24,171 bases of DNA from a virus: positions 1 through 24,171 of IMG/VR virus record IMGVR_UViG_3300025832_000065, one strand, 5' to 3'. The position numbers were made by a program, and so were the translations under genes. The notes beneath the pieces are model-generated. The model made no database searches. It saw only the letters and a program-made list of their open reading frames with translations, and was not told where the DNA came from. Of the stretch, positions 6,393-13,391 are shown one piece after another (the stretch's first letter is position 1; every line of letters starts with the position of its first letter).

Positions 6393-6775
6393 GCTACTTC
6401 TCCCACATGTGCATCATAAAACTCTGTAACATAGTCAATCAATTCAGAGTTAAGGTTGTGGAGTAGTTCAGTTCCTAAATAATCAACGATAACTTTCTGA
6501 GCATATCCATATGAACACTGTGCATCGTGTGCAATGTACTTAGTAAACTGTTCGATAACGAATGAGCGTAGTTTCTTGCGGCTGTCTAAACACTCACCTA
6601 TTCGCTTTAGGTTCTGTCTGTAGTGGTCTTCACCTAAGTAAGACCCATCGAGCCAGCAAGAGAACATTCTGATTGTGTGGTTGTCCCCAGCCATTACAAG
6701 TACATGGCTATCAACGGCCTGATCTATGCCCTGTAGGTCTCTGATGATGTTGCTTTTGATTTCGCTAGTGCTCAT
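6389..6775 (-). CDS. Unknown early protein (128 aa)
   Basis: This unrecognised protein starts MSTSEIKSNIIRDLQGIDQ. It looks mostly alpha-helical and soluble, with several aromatic and charged clusters (DGSYLGEDHYRQNLKRIGE and YVTEFYDAHVGEVA). Three cysteines are present but not in a metal-binding arrangement. It shares 4-nt ATGA overlaps with both neighbours, which shows translational coupling in the early cluster. There is no signal peptide and no catalytic motif I can point to. Confidence 0.7.
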   Translation of the reverse strand: MSTSEIKSNIIRDLQGIDQAVDSHVLVMAGDNHTIRMFSCWLDGSYLGEDHYRQNLKRIGECLDSRKKLRSFVIEQFTKYIAHDAQCSYGYAQKVIVDYLGTELLHNLNSELIDYVTEFYDAHVGEVA

Positions 6776-7035
6776 TGGTTCGCCCCCATTAAAGAGGTCT
6801 TTACACTAGAGCGGATGCCTTCCCAGCCAGTCTTGGCAAGGCTAACAGCCGCCATTACTTGTGATGGGGTTGCTTTTGTGTGCCATTCGTCAGCCGCAAA
6901 TTCTAAAGCGGCTGTATAAGCAACCGCCCAGCTTGCGGTGAACTCATAAGATACAATAGCAACCTCTGCCATGTTCTGTATCTGTATGTCACTCATGTAA
7001 GAGGATGTTAGCGAGAATTTAGTTTCATTTGTCAT
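6772..7035 (-). CDS. Unknown early protein (87 aa), first well-supported leftward gene
   Basis: This unrecognised small protein starts MTNETKFSLTSSYMSD. An Ala/aromatic-rich helix occupies about residues 30-52 (FTASWAVAYTAALEFAADEW), and it ends KTSLMGANQ. The hydrophobic stretch is interrupted by charged residues, so I read it as a buried helix rather than a membrane span. It is the most upstream gene of the leftward operon that I can support well. Its Shine-Dalgarno AAGAAGG can pair with CCTTCTT upstream to form a hairpin, so translation may be controlled. The stop overlaps the next start (ATGA). Confidence 0.7.
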   Translation of the reverse strand: MTNETKFSLTSSYMSDIQIQNMAEVAIVSYEFTASWAVAYTAALEFAADEWHTKATPSQVMAAVSLAKTGWEGIRSSVKTSLMGANQ

Positions 7036-7064
7036 TCTTTAGTTCCTTCTTTGGTTAAGAAGGT
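7033..7064 (-). promoter_or_regulatory. Initiation box copy 3 with Shine-Dalgarno-sequestering hairpin
   Basis: The third copy of GAAGGAAC/AAAGAATG precedes the 87-aa gene. Here the Shine-Dalgarno itself lies in a perfect 7-bp hairpin, CCTTCTT-AACCA-AAGAAGG (7046-7064). The stem would hide the ribosome-binding site in the folded RNA. Confidence 0.55.
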
Positions 7065-7078
7065 CACTTGCTGTCTGA

Positions 7079-7177
7079 CTAATCCCTCGGCCTGTTGTTG
7101 GCTCTGGTCTTGCGATCTGATCCGCTTTGGTGGAGGGAGTTACAGTCCCCTGCCACACCTTGCGGCCTGTCGCCCAT
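7079..7177 (-). CDS. Candidate micro-ORF (32 aa) in a GC-rich patch
   Basis: An ATG-started frame reads MGDRPQGVAGDCNSLHQS and ends ANNRPRD. It is unusually GC-rich for this genome (59 of 99 bases are G or C) and strongly basic. There is no convincing Shine-Dalgarno before the ATG, and the frame remains open further upstream to a TTG. The segment also contains an inverted repeat around GGGGACTGTAACTCCC, so it could instead be a structured leader RNA of the leftward operon. I list it because its composition and position are distinctive, not because the coding evidence is strong. Confidence 0.3.
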   Translation of the reverse strand: MGDRPQGVAGDCNSLHQSGSDRKTRANNRPRD

Positions 7178-7243
7178 CTTTAGTCGTCGGGCAAATGCCT
7201 TCAGTGTACCCAAGGAATATCAAAAGATACGTCCCCCGTCAAT

Positions 7244-7255
7244 GCATATATGGCA
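7244..7255 (+). repeat. GCATATATGGCA direct repeat, left copy
   Basis: This is an exact 12-bp match to 7714-7725, with a CATATATG palindrome at its core. The two copies bracket the promoter and repeat block, which suggests binding sites for one protein. Confidence 0.5.
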
Positions 7256-7406
7256 ATTAATTACTGAAGGAATACTTGTGTCACCCTTTAAGACAGAAAG
7301 ACACAAGAACACCGACGATAGAGACCACAAGCCAGACTATAAGGCTAGTGAAGGCCTTGGTTGAACTACAGCTCCCTCAGACTTCCCTTGAGTGACTGAT
7401 GATCCC

Positions 7407-7427
7407 AAGGCCGAGACACTATAGATG
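7407..7427 (+). promoter_or_regulatory. Putative phage RNA polymerase promoter, rightward
   Basis: Bases 7415-7425 read GACACTATAGA, identical to the core of the SP6 promoter (whose consensus runs GTGACACTATAGAAG) and sharing CACTATAG with T7. By analogy the start is G7424. It points at the late virion genes, and the next base pairs begin the 10-bp tandem array. An inverted copy of the same 12-mer is at 7595-7606. The match was found by reading; no transcript data support it. Confidence 0.65.
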
Positions 7428-7460
7428 ACTATAGATGACTATAGATGACTATAGATGACT
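7421..7460 (+). repeat. Four tandem copies of ATAGATGACT
   Basis: There are four perfect 10-bp units, one helical turn each. Each junction recreates ACTATAGA, the heart of the adjacent promoter. Further units occur at 7510-7529 (two copies of GACTATAGAT) and 7539-7548 (GACTATAGAC). They are candidate polymerase or initiator binding sites. Confidence 0.9.
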
Positions 7461-7594
7461 AAGGAGCATCCTCTACCTGACAAACAATAAAGAAACCATA
7501 GACTAGGACGACTATAGATGACTATAGATACTAAGGATGACTATAGACTGATTGTCTCTCTATTGATTGTCATAGATGAGGATGATGGTAGATG

Positions 7595-7613
7595 TCTATA
7601 GTGTCTGGAGTTA
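7595..7613 (-). promoter_or_regulatory. Putative phage RNA polymerase promoter, leftward
   Basis: On the minus strand this reads CTCCAGACACTATAGAC. It shares the exact 12-mer AGACACTATAGA with the rightward element, in opposite orientation. The predicted start is opposite C7596. It points toward the early, integrase and RNA polymerase genes, so it could let the polymerase drive its own gene. Confidence 0.6.
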
Positions 7614-7619
7614 TCCTGA

Positions 7620-7653
7620 TGTTGACCAGGCACTTGTCCTTGTGTTGACCAGG
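7620..7653 (+). repeat. Two direct copies of TGTTGACCAGG
   Basis: The 11-bp sequence is at 7620-7630 and 7643-7653, a 23-bp spacing (about two helical turns). A degenerate third copy, GGTTGACTGAGG, follows near 7680. They are operator-like, but the binding protein is unknown. Confidence 0.5.
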
Positions 7654-7713
7654 GAAGGATGATTACCTGTGTTGTCTTGGGTTGACTGAGGATGTCCCAA
7701 TGTTTGCTTAAAA

Positions 7714-7725
7714 GCATATATGGCA
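7714..7725 (+). repeat. GCATATATGGCA direct repeat, right copy
   Basis: This is the second exact copy of the 12-mer at 7244-7255, in the same orientation, 470 bp away on the other side of the promoter and repeat block. Confidence 0.5.
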
Positions 7726-8046
7726 CAACCAGATAAAAATCCCATCAATGTCTAATGTCTATCGTTTGTCTTTCCTATTTATACTGGCAGTCGACGAGGG
7801 ATACATCATCCTTGCACCCTGCTTATCCATAGAAAACAACAGGTTACACAAGATACACCCTAGTTTTTTATAGGTTCACAGGAAATTAGACCCCCCGTAC
7901 CCTTAAAATAACATCAATTTCAAAAAGAAGGCTAAAGGTTGTTCTTGTTGTTGTTGTTGTTCGGCCTTCGAAACAAGAGCCATCCCCAGAAACACTAGCA
8001 TAGCTAGCCCCGTAGCACCGCTACTCAATAGTCAGGAACCCTAGAT

Positions 8047-8784
8047 ATGGCACTTGAAACAGGCACATACATTAACTCCCTAGTCTCCTCAAACCCAGCC
8101 TCCACAGACGGCTTGGCGCAAGCTGACGACCACTTACGATTAATCAAGAGCACCCTTCTTTCCACGTTACCGAACGTCACTGGAGCAATCACGGCATCAC
8201 ACACAGAACTCAATGTTCTCGATGGTGTCACAGCGTCTACATCAGAGATCAATAAGCTAGACGGATTGACTGCCACGACAGCACAGATGAATACCCTAGC
8301 TGGAGGTGCGGCAGTGCCTACTGGTGGTATCATAATGTGGTCTGGGGCAGTCTCAGCGATCCCTTCTGGTTGGGTCTTATGTAATGGTTCCAACAGTACC
8401 CCAGACCTTCGTAATCGGTTTGTGGTGGGTGCTGGTTCATCCTATGGTGTCAACGCTACTGGTGGTTCTACTACAGACTCTATAACAACTAACAGTGCTG
8501 GCGGTCATAACCACGGCGGTAACACTGGTTCAACAGCAGTTACAATACCTAGAGATGGTTGGGGTAACAGTGGGTCAAATTTTGGGACGTCAGTATCAGG
8601 CAGACTAATCGCTGGTACAGGAGCTAATGAGATAAATGAGACACTAGAAAGCATAAAGCATGTTAGTGGCGACAGGTCTTTCTCCCATACCCACAGTATA
8701 TCCACACAGGGCAACCACAACCATACGGCAACTGTAGACACAGTTCCCCCTTACTATGCCCTAGCATACATAATGAAAACATAA
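8047..8784 (+). CDS. Tail fibre protein with phage tail-collar domain
   Basis: This 245-residue protein has three parts. Residues 1-45 (SSNPASTDGLAQADDHLRLI) look like an attachment segment shared by many marine phage fibres. Residues 50-90 hold short repeats of the type TxxNxLDG, typical of trimeric fibre shafts. From residue 91, PTGGIIMWSG through PSGWVLCNGSNSTPDLRNRF, is a classic phage tail-collar domain. The Gly/Ser-rich tip carries HNH (154-156), HTH (214-216) and HNH (224-226). In T4-type fibre tips, HxH motifs bind metal in the trimer axis. An AGGA lies nine bases before the ATG. It is the first gene of the rightward block and probably contributes to receptor contact. Confidence 0.9.
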   Translation: MALETGTYINSLVSSNPASTDGLAQADDHLRLIKSTLLSTLPNVTGAITASHTELNVLDGVTASTSEINKLDGLTATTAQMNTLAGGAAVPTGGIIMWSGAVSAIPSGWVLCNGSNSTPDLRNRFVVGAGSSYGVNATGGSTTDSITTNSAGGHNHGGNTGSTAVTIPRDGWGNSGSNFGTSVSGRLIAGTGANEINETLESIKHVSGDRSFSHTHSISTQGNHNHTATVDTVPPYYALAYIMKT

Positions 8785-8802
8785 GAACGGAGTAAGTAGC
8801 CC

Positions 8803-10407
8803 ATGACTAACCTCCCAATACGTGGGCTTGGGTCTGTTGGTGTCATTACAGACATTGACCCATACAGCCTACCCATCAATGCCTACACCAGAGCCAAGAA
8901 CGTCAGGTTCAATGAAGCCAAGGTAACTAGAGCACCAATTTACAGGAGCATCTCAGGCAACCTATCAATTACTCCTAAGTTCATATACGGCATTGATGCC
9001 CTCACGGGTTTTGATACAGTCATAGTGGTGGATGATACCTTCGACATCTATGAGATGTCTAATGGCGTCCTAGCACAGAAGTTCAACAGTTCTTTGTCTG
9101 CATCCCCTATTACACCCGTGACAGCTACAATACTTGCAGACGTTCAGTATATCAACAGATCAAACACTGTGCCAGTACATAGAGTACCCAGCGCAACTAA
9201 CTTTACTGCATTGACCAACTGGCCTAGTGGCGTAACCACGACAGCCATGAGATCATATGGTGACTTCTTACTTGCACTAGGCACAGTAGAGAGTGGTACG
9301 GACTTCCCTAACAGGGTTCGCTTTAGTGACCCCGTGTTAGCTAACCAAGTCCCTAGTACATGGGATGCCTCAGACCTTACCAACAGTGCTGGATTCAATG
9401 ACCTAGTGCAAATGAAGACCCCCATAGTTGATGGTGCTACTTTAGGCTCCAACTTCCTTGTCTACTCACAAGACCAAGTGTGGATGATGGAGTTTGTCGG
9501 TGGTGCTTTTATCTTTAACTTTAGAAAACTATTCGACGATGCTGGGGTAATCAACCAGAACTGCATCCAAGAGGTTGAAGGTAAACACTATGTCTTCGAT
9601 AGAGATGACATATACGTGACTGATGGTAACACCAGACAGTCTATATGTGACGGTAGAATCCGTGAGTATATCTTCAACGGCCTAGACAACTCAAAGACTG
9701 AACAGTGTTTTGTCTTACATAACTCCCTGCTTGAAGAGTTATACTTCTGTTACCACACGGGTGACGATATGGCTGTCTATGCAGAGGGTGACGCATGTAA
9801 CCGAGCCGCTGTCTACAACTACAAAGAAGACATATGGTCATTCTATGATTTACCTAACGTAGTTGCAGGGGCACAAGCCAACGTAAACTCTGTGTCTACA
9901 TACGCAGATGCAACGACTACCTACGACAACATAGGTGGATCGTACCACACCCAAGAAAGCCCATACCAAAGGCATCCACTTGTTCTAGCAAAAGCTGGAG
10001 ATGGAGTAGCCAACAGTAAAGTCTACGGTATCGACTTGATTGAAAAAGGATCACTGTCGCAATCTATAGACACAGATGTATCCAAGCCGTTCTTCCTTGA
10101 ACGCGTAGGTCTTGACCTTGATGACCAAGGTATACCCCTGACTGGCTATAAGATTATATCTAAGATTACACCACAGATTTCTACAGACAGTTCAGAAGGT
10201 AGCTTTGTCTTTACTTTTGGAGCCGCAGATTTACCACACGCCACCCCTAACTATGGGTCTGATGTAAGTTTTGATGCCCTATACAACTACAAAGTGGATA
10301 CCCGTATGGCTGGCAGATACTTGTCGTACAAAATGACAGCTGGAGTAGACAAGGACTTCAACTTTACAGGTATGGATGTCGAGATCACTGTGACTGGTAG
10401 GAGATAA
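8803..10407 (+). CDS. Large tail/virion structural protein (534 aa)
   Basis: The protein starts MTNLPIRGLGSVGVITDIDPYSLP. It consists of alternating beta-strand and turn segments for nearly its whole length, with frequent D-G and N-turns and repeated blocks such as VVDDTFDIYEM. This suggests a beta-propeller or beta-helix-like structural protein. The N-terminal pattern and position recall P22 gp10-type tail hub proteins, which seal the portal channel, but I cannot confirm homology by eye. It follows the collar fibre gene by 18 nt and precedes a small conserved virion-associated gene by 4 nt. GGAG lies upstream of the ATG. No catalytic motif is visible. Confidence 0.75.
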   Translation: MTNLPIRGLGSVGVITDIDPYSLPINAYTRAKNVRFNEAKVTRAPIYRSISGNLSITPKFIYGIDALTGFDTVIVVDDTFDIYEMSNGVLAQKFNSSLSASPITPVTATILADVQYINRSNTVPVHRVPSATNFTALTNWPSGVTTTAMRSYGDFLLALGTVESGTDFPNRVRFSDPVLANQVPSTWDASDLTNSAGFNDLVQMKTPIVDGATLGSNFLVYSQDQVWMMEFVGGAFIFNFRKLFDDAGVINQNCIQEVEGKHYVFDRDDIYVTDGNTRQSICDGRIREYIFNGLDNSKTEQCFVLHNSLLEELYFCYHTGDDMAVYAEGDACNRAAVYNYKEDIWSFYDLPNVVAGAQANVNSVSTYADATTTYDNIGGSYHTQESPYQRHPLVLAKAGDGVANSKVYGIDLIEKGSLSQSIDTDVSKPFFLERVGLDLDDQGIPLTGYKIISKITPQISTDSSEGSFVFTFGAADLPHATPNYGSDVSFDALYNYKVDTRMAGRYLSYKMTAGVDKDFNFTGMDVEITVTGRR

Positions 10408-10411
10408 CAAT

Positions 10412-10693
10412 ATGGCTATCTCAGATAAGATTAATATGCTGGTGTCTACTTACGTTAGACGCCAAGCACCAACACTATCTCCAGAGTTCTTAGCAAACTA
10501 TTTGCAAGAGGAACTCAGAGAAATCGAAGCGTCTATAAAATCATTAGCAGACGCAAGTATCCAAGTAACCGACAGAGAACCTACCAACCCAAGAAAGGGC
10601 ATGGTGCGTTATGCCGTATCACCTTGGGAACCAATAGGATCAGGCGTATCTAAACTTGTTGTCTACAACGGCACAGCGTGGATAGCTGTATAA
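10412..10693 (+). CDS. Small virion-associated protein (93 aa)
   Basis: The N-terminal half is helical (ISDKINMLVSTYVRRQAP, then FLANYLQEELREIEASI). The C-terminal half is short beta-type sequence with TNPRKGMVRYAVSPWEP and LVVYNGTAWIAV. Small proteins of this build sit beside tail genes in many marine podophages, and the C-terminal half resembles the tip or adaptor modules of fibres. AGGAG lies eight bases before the ATG. It lies between the 534-aa tail protein and the first ejection-type protein, so a minor tail or fibre-joining role is likely. The exact function is unknown. Confidence 0.7.
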   Translation: MAISDKINMLVSTYVRRQAPTLSPEFLANYLQEELREIEASIKSLADASIQVTDREPTNPRKGMVRYAVSPWEPIGSGVSKLVVYNGTAWIAV

Positions 10694-10710
10694 AATAAAA
10701 GGAATATTAT

Positions 10711-11751
10711 ATGTGGGGCGCAATTATAGGTGCTGGAGCCAGCTTACTTGGCTCAAAGATGCAATCAAAATCTATGGACAAAGCAAATGCCGCAAAGATG
10801 GCGGCGTTTAACCAATACAAACCATACGTGGATAATAACTTATCTGGTTCTGAAGGTGCGTTAGGTGGTGTCTTAAACACTGGAGCCTACCAAGGACAAA
10901 CATACGCCGCACCTAACCAGTTCCAGACAGGCACAGCTAATACTATGGGCGGCTATGGTACTAATATGATGAACAGTGGTAATGCCATGATGGGCAATAC
11001 AGCTGGCTTTGGCAACAACGCCAACTCATTGTACGGACAGTATCAAGGGATGTCAGAAGCGGCACAGCAAGACCGCCTTGGCAACGCTATGAACTACGCA
11101 TCAGCAAACTCTGGTGGTCTAGTAGACGCCGCAATGCGTGATGACCGTCGTAACCTACAAGAGAACACTTTGACTGGCATAGACATGGCGGCAATGGGTT
11201 CTGGTAACATGAACTCTAGTCGCGCTGGTGTAGCGGAAGCAGTAGCTAACCGAGCATATGACGACAGACGTGCTGATGTAGCTACAAACATCCAGAATAG
11301 TCTTATTGACCGTAGTCTAGGCCAACAGGCACAACAGTTCCGTGACCAAGGTTCTGCATTGCAAGGTGCTGGACAGGCAAACCAAAGCATCCAAAGTGCT
11401 TACGGTGTTGGTATGAATACTCTAGGACAAGGTGCTAACTTCGGTATGAACGCTGGTAACAGTTTACAAGGTTACAACCAAGCAAACCTTAATGACCAGA
11501 GGCAACGATTTGAAGACCAACGTGACTTTGAGATGAATCAGCGTAAAGGCTATCAATCAGGTATCTTGGGTAAGGCTCCAAACTCGTCTGGTAATGGCGT
11601 ACAAGCTAACATGAATAATCCGTATGCCGCCGCACTAGGTGGTGGTATGGCTGGCTTTGGTTTTCAGCAAGAGTATTTCCCACAGCAAACACCGCAAACA
11701 TCATTCTATAGGCCAACTGTAGGTGCAACAGCAAACCCACACATGAGATAA
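10711..11751 (+). CDS. Putative internal virion/ejection protein (346 aa), Gly/Asn/Gln-rich
   Basis: The N-terminus (MWGAIIGAGASLLGSKMQSKSM) has a short Gly/Ala hydrophobic segment that could insert in a membrane. The body is low-complexity, rich in Gly, Asn, Gln, Ala and Met, with helices such as NMNSSRAGVAEAVANRAYDD. The C-terminus becomes Gln/Pro/Phe-rich. This composition and gene order are typical of small ejection proteins that travel with the genome into the cell and line a periplasmic channel (compare the P22 and T7 ejection proteins). Two larger virion proteins follow in the same direction. AAGGA precedes the ATG. The assignment rests on context and composition. Confidence 0.7.
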   Translation: MWGAIIGAGASLLGSKMQSKSMDKANAAKMAAFNQYKPYVDNNLSGSEGALGGVLNTGAYQGQTYAAPNQFQTGTANTMGGYGTNMMNSGNAMMGNTAGFGNNANSLYGQYQGMSEAAQQDRLGNAMNYASANSGGLVDAAMRDDRRNLQENTLTGIDMAAMGSGNMNSSRAGVAEAVANRAYDDRRADVATNIQNSLIDRSLGQQAQQFRDQGSALQGAGQANQSIQSAYGVGMNTLGQGANFGMNAGNSLQGYNQANLNDQRQRFEDQRDFEMNQRKGYQSGILGKAPNSSGNGVQANMNNPYAAALGGGMAGFGFQQEYFPQQTPQTSFYRPTVGATANPHMR

Positions 11752-11763
11752 AGGAGGATTATA

Positions 11764-13380
11764 ATGAGACAACCAGTTCTATCACAAAGCTACCCTAACT
11801 ATAGTCCACCGATGCCTCCAGTGTTAAATACAGGTAACTCAAACAGCGTTATACAACAAAACATTGACAGCTTAAAAATTACTAATCCAGAAATATACGA
11901 AAAATACAAGAACGACCCAAAGACACTTGTGTATATGGCAAACTCTTTTTTAGAAGTAGCCAAAGACCCTGAAATGACGGCACTTGAAGAGTTAGAAGCA
12001 CCTCGAAGAAATAATTTCTTAAAAGGTATACTTAGTGACCCAACTCGCGGCGAAGTTATAGACCAACAAAAAAAAGACGCTGAAGAGTTTGGTGAAGATT
12101 ATGCACTAGACCAACGTGCTAAGTCTCTTGCCGCAGTAAGTCGGGCACAGAAAGACCCTACCACTACTCTTTTCGATGATGGTAATAAAGTCCCGTCTGC
12201 GTACACTGAACCTGTTCTTTACAACAACCCAGAAGAAAATGATTTTGGACAGCTAGATAAAGTTGAAGAGCCTCCGTTGCTTGCTGATTTTACGTCACCA
12301 ATGCCTACAGGCGCACGTTTAGACCCCTACATGGACATACCTAATGTAAAACAGGATGATCCTATAGATGACATGGTAGCTGGAGAGAACCTATACCCAT
12401 ACACACCCACTCCAGATGGACACCATAGAATGCCAAATGGCTCCATTATGCCAGACTCTGAGATGCCTGTAGGTGCTCGTCTTGACCCTTACATGGAAAT
12501 ACCACAGACAGATGTACCAGAGGGCGTATTGAATACCAAAGACGGGACTAAACCTAAAGGTAACGGCATCTTAAACACTGATACTACATCCTCTAATGAT
12601 CGCAAAGGTAGCGCAGTGTCTGCAAACGCCCGTGGTTCTGCTATGCCTTTTGGTAAGATCAACAGGAACGAAGCACTTATGCGTATCGGTGGTGCTATTG
12701 TTGGTGGGTCATCTCAAGGTTTCTCTGGTGCAATGAAAGCCGCAACAGACGAGTTTGGTAACATTAAAGATGCTAACAGACAGGCAGAGACTGACGCATT
12801 CAACAAAGCAGAGGCAACAAGACTTGCTGAAGCCAGAATACAAGCACAAAAAGACAAGGCTGACAAAAATAAGAAAGCAATGGGTATGCCTAGTGCTGTC
12901 TATAAACAGGCCGCATTGACTGCCATTACTGACATCAAAGGTAGGTTAGCAAACGAAAGTGCATTTAACCCATTTGACAACAATACTGGTCTCTTTGGTT
13001 ATGCTATGTCTCACGTAGCTGGTACAGATGCACATGATACAGCAAACGCTATTGATACAATTGAAGCATCTATCGGGTTTGACAGGCTACAAAAGATGCG
13101 TGATGATTCACCAACTGGTGGTGCTTTAGGTCAGGTTTCAAACATAGAACTTGCACTATTAAGAAAATCACTAGGTTCATTAAAACAGTCTTCATCAAGA
13201 GCACAGTTTGTTAAGAACCTAAATGCAATAGAAGTACAATACAAGAAAGCTGTTGCCGCTGTAGAAGCACAACAACGCGAGTGGTACAGAATGCAAGGTG
13301 TCGATGTTCCAGAGCCTGTAACTGACAAGTCTAAGCCAGCTGTGGTTGGAGGCTATTCAATAGTAACTAAACAGAAATAA
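11764..13380 (+). CDS. Putative internal virion/ejection protein (538 aa)
   Basis: The first half is loosely structured and rich in Asp, Pro and Asn. It contains a repeat: MPTGARLDPYMDIP near residue 180 and MPVGARLDPYMEIP 54 residues later. A Lys/Ala/Gln-rich coiled-coil-like helix follows at about 345-375 (DAFNKAEATRLAEARIQAQK). The C-terminal third (roughly 375-520) is helical and more globular. The Shine-Dalgarno is near perfect (AAAGGAGG, six bases before the ATG). It lies between two other ejection-type genes, so a role in the internal core or genome delivery is the best inference. I recognise no enzymatic motif. Confidence 0.7.
   Translation: MRQPVLSQSYPNYSPPMPPVLNTGNSNSVIQQNIDSLKITNPEIYEKYKNDPKTLVYMANSFLEVAKDPEMTALEELEAPRRNNFLKGILSDPTRGEVIDQQKKDAEEFGEDYALDQRAKSLAAVSRAQKDPTTTLFDDGNKVPSAYTEPVLYNNPEENDFGQLDKVEEPPLLADFTSPMPTGARLDPYMDIPNVKQDDPIDDMVAGENLYPYTPTPDGHHRMPNGSIMPDSEMPVGARLDPYMEIPQTDVPEGVLNTKDGTKPKGNGILNTDTTSSNDRKGSAVSANARGSAMPFGKINRNEALMRIGGAIVGGSSQGFSGAMKAATDEFGNIKDANRQAETDAFNKAEATRLAEARIQAQKDKADKNKKAMGMPSAVYKQAALTAITDIKGRLANESAFNPFDNNTGLFGYAMSHVAGTDAHDTANAIDTIEASIGFDRLQKMRDDSPTGGALGQVSNIELALLRKSLGSLKQSSSRAQFVKNLNAIEVQYKKAVAAVEAQQREWYRMQGVDVPEPVTDKSKPAVVGGYSIVTKQK
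12301..12504 (+). repeat. Internal protein repeat GARLDPYM(D/E)IP
   Basis: The nucleotide copies at 12301-12342 and 12463-12504 are 162 nt apart and encode 14-residue units differing at two positions. The DNA has diverged at third codon positions while the peptide is kept, which suggests selection on the peptide. Confidence 0.75.
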
Positions 13381-13391
13381 TAGGTACAGAT

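Larger units (their letters stand above)
7178..8046. other. Control region between the leftward and rightward gene blocks
   Basis: This stretch of nearly 0.9 kb carries no convincing gene. It contains an 8-bp inverted repeat GGCCTTGG/CCAAGGCC (7353-7360, 7405-7412), two inverted copies of an SP6-like promoter core, and a 10-bp tandem array with further partial copies. It also holds a pair of TGTTGACCAGG repeats and two direct copies of GCATATATGGCA flanking the whole block. A GTT-rich tract lies at 7938-7962 inside a GAAGGC/GCCTTC hairpin, and a small CTAGC-ATA-GCTAG palindrome follows. It likely holds the promoters and possibly a replication origin or attP; the last two are inference. Confidence 0.7.

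Noticed and set aside
7120-7170. tRNA-Tyr-like anticodon arm (GGGGA-CTGTAAC-TCCCT, minus strand)
   Set aside because: The loop mimics a GTA anticodon, but there is no usable acceptor stem, no U8 and no TTCRA-type T-loop in the right places, so it is not a tRNA gene.
7477-7504. Host sigma70 promoter, CTGACA, 16 bp, TAGACT (rightward)
   Set aside because: Five of six and four of six matches with 16-bp spacing is too common in AT-leaning DNA to claim without transcript data.
7421-7548. CRISPR array
   Set aside because: The units are only 10 bp, directly abutting, with no spacers and no cas genes; this is a tandem repeat.
7823-7831. DnaA-box-like TTATCCATA
   Set aside because: A single copy with one mismatch to TTATCCACA is expected by chance and does not by itself define an origin.
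7938-7962. GTT-rich microsatellite
   Set aside because: It is a short imperfect triplet run in non-coding DNA; the flanking GAAGGC/GCCTTC pair could form a hairpin but has no U-tract or other supporting signal.
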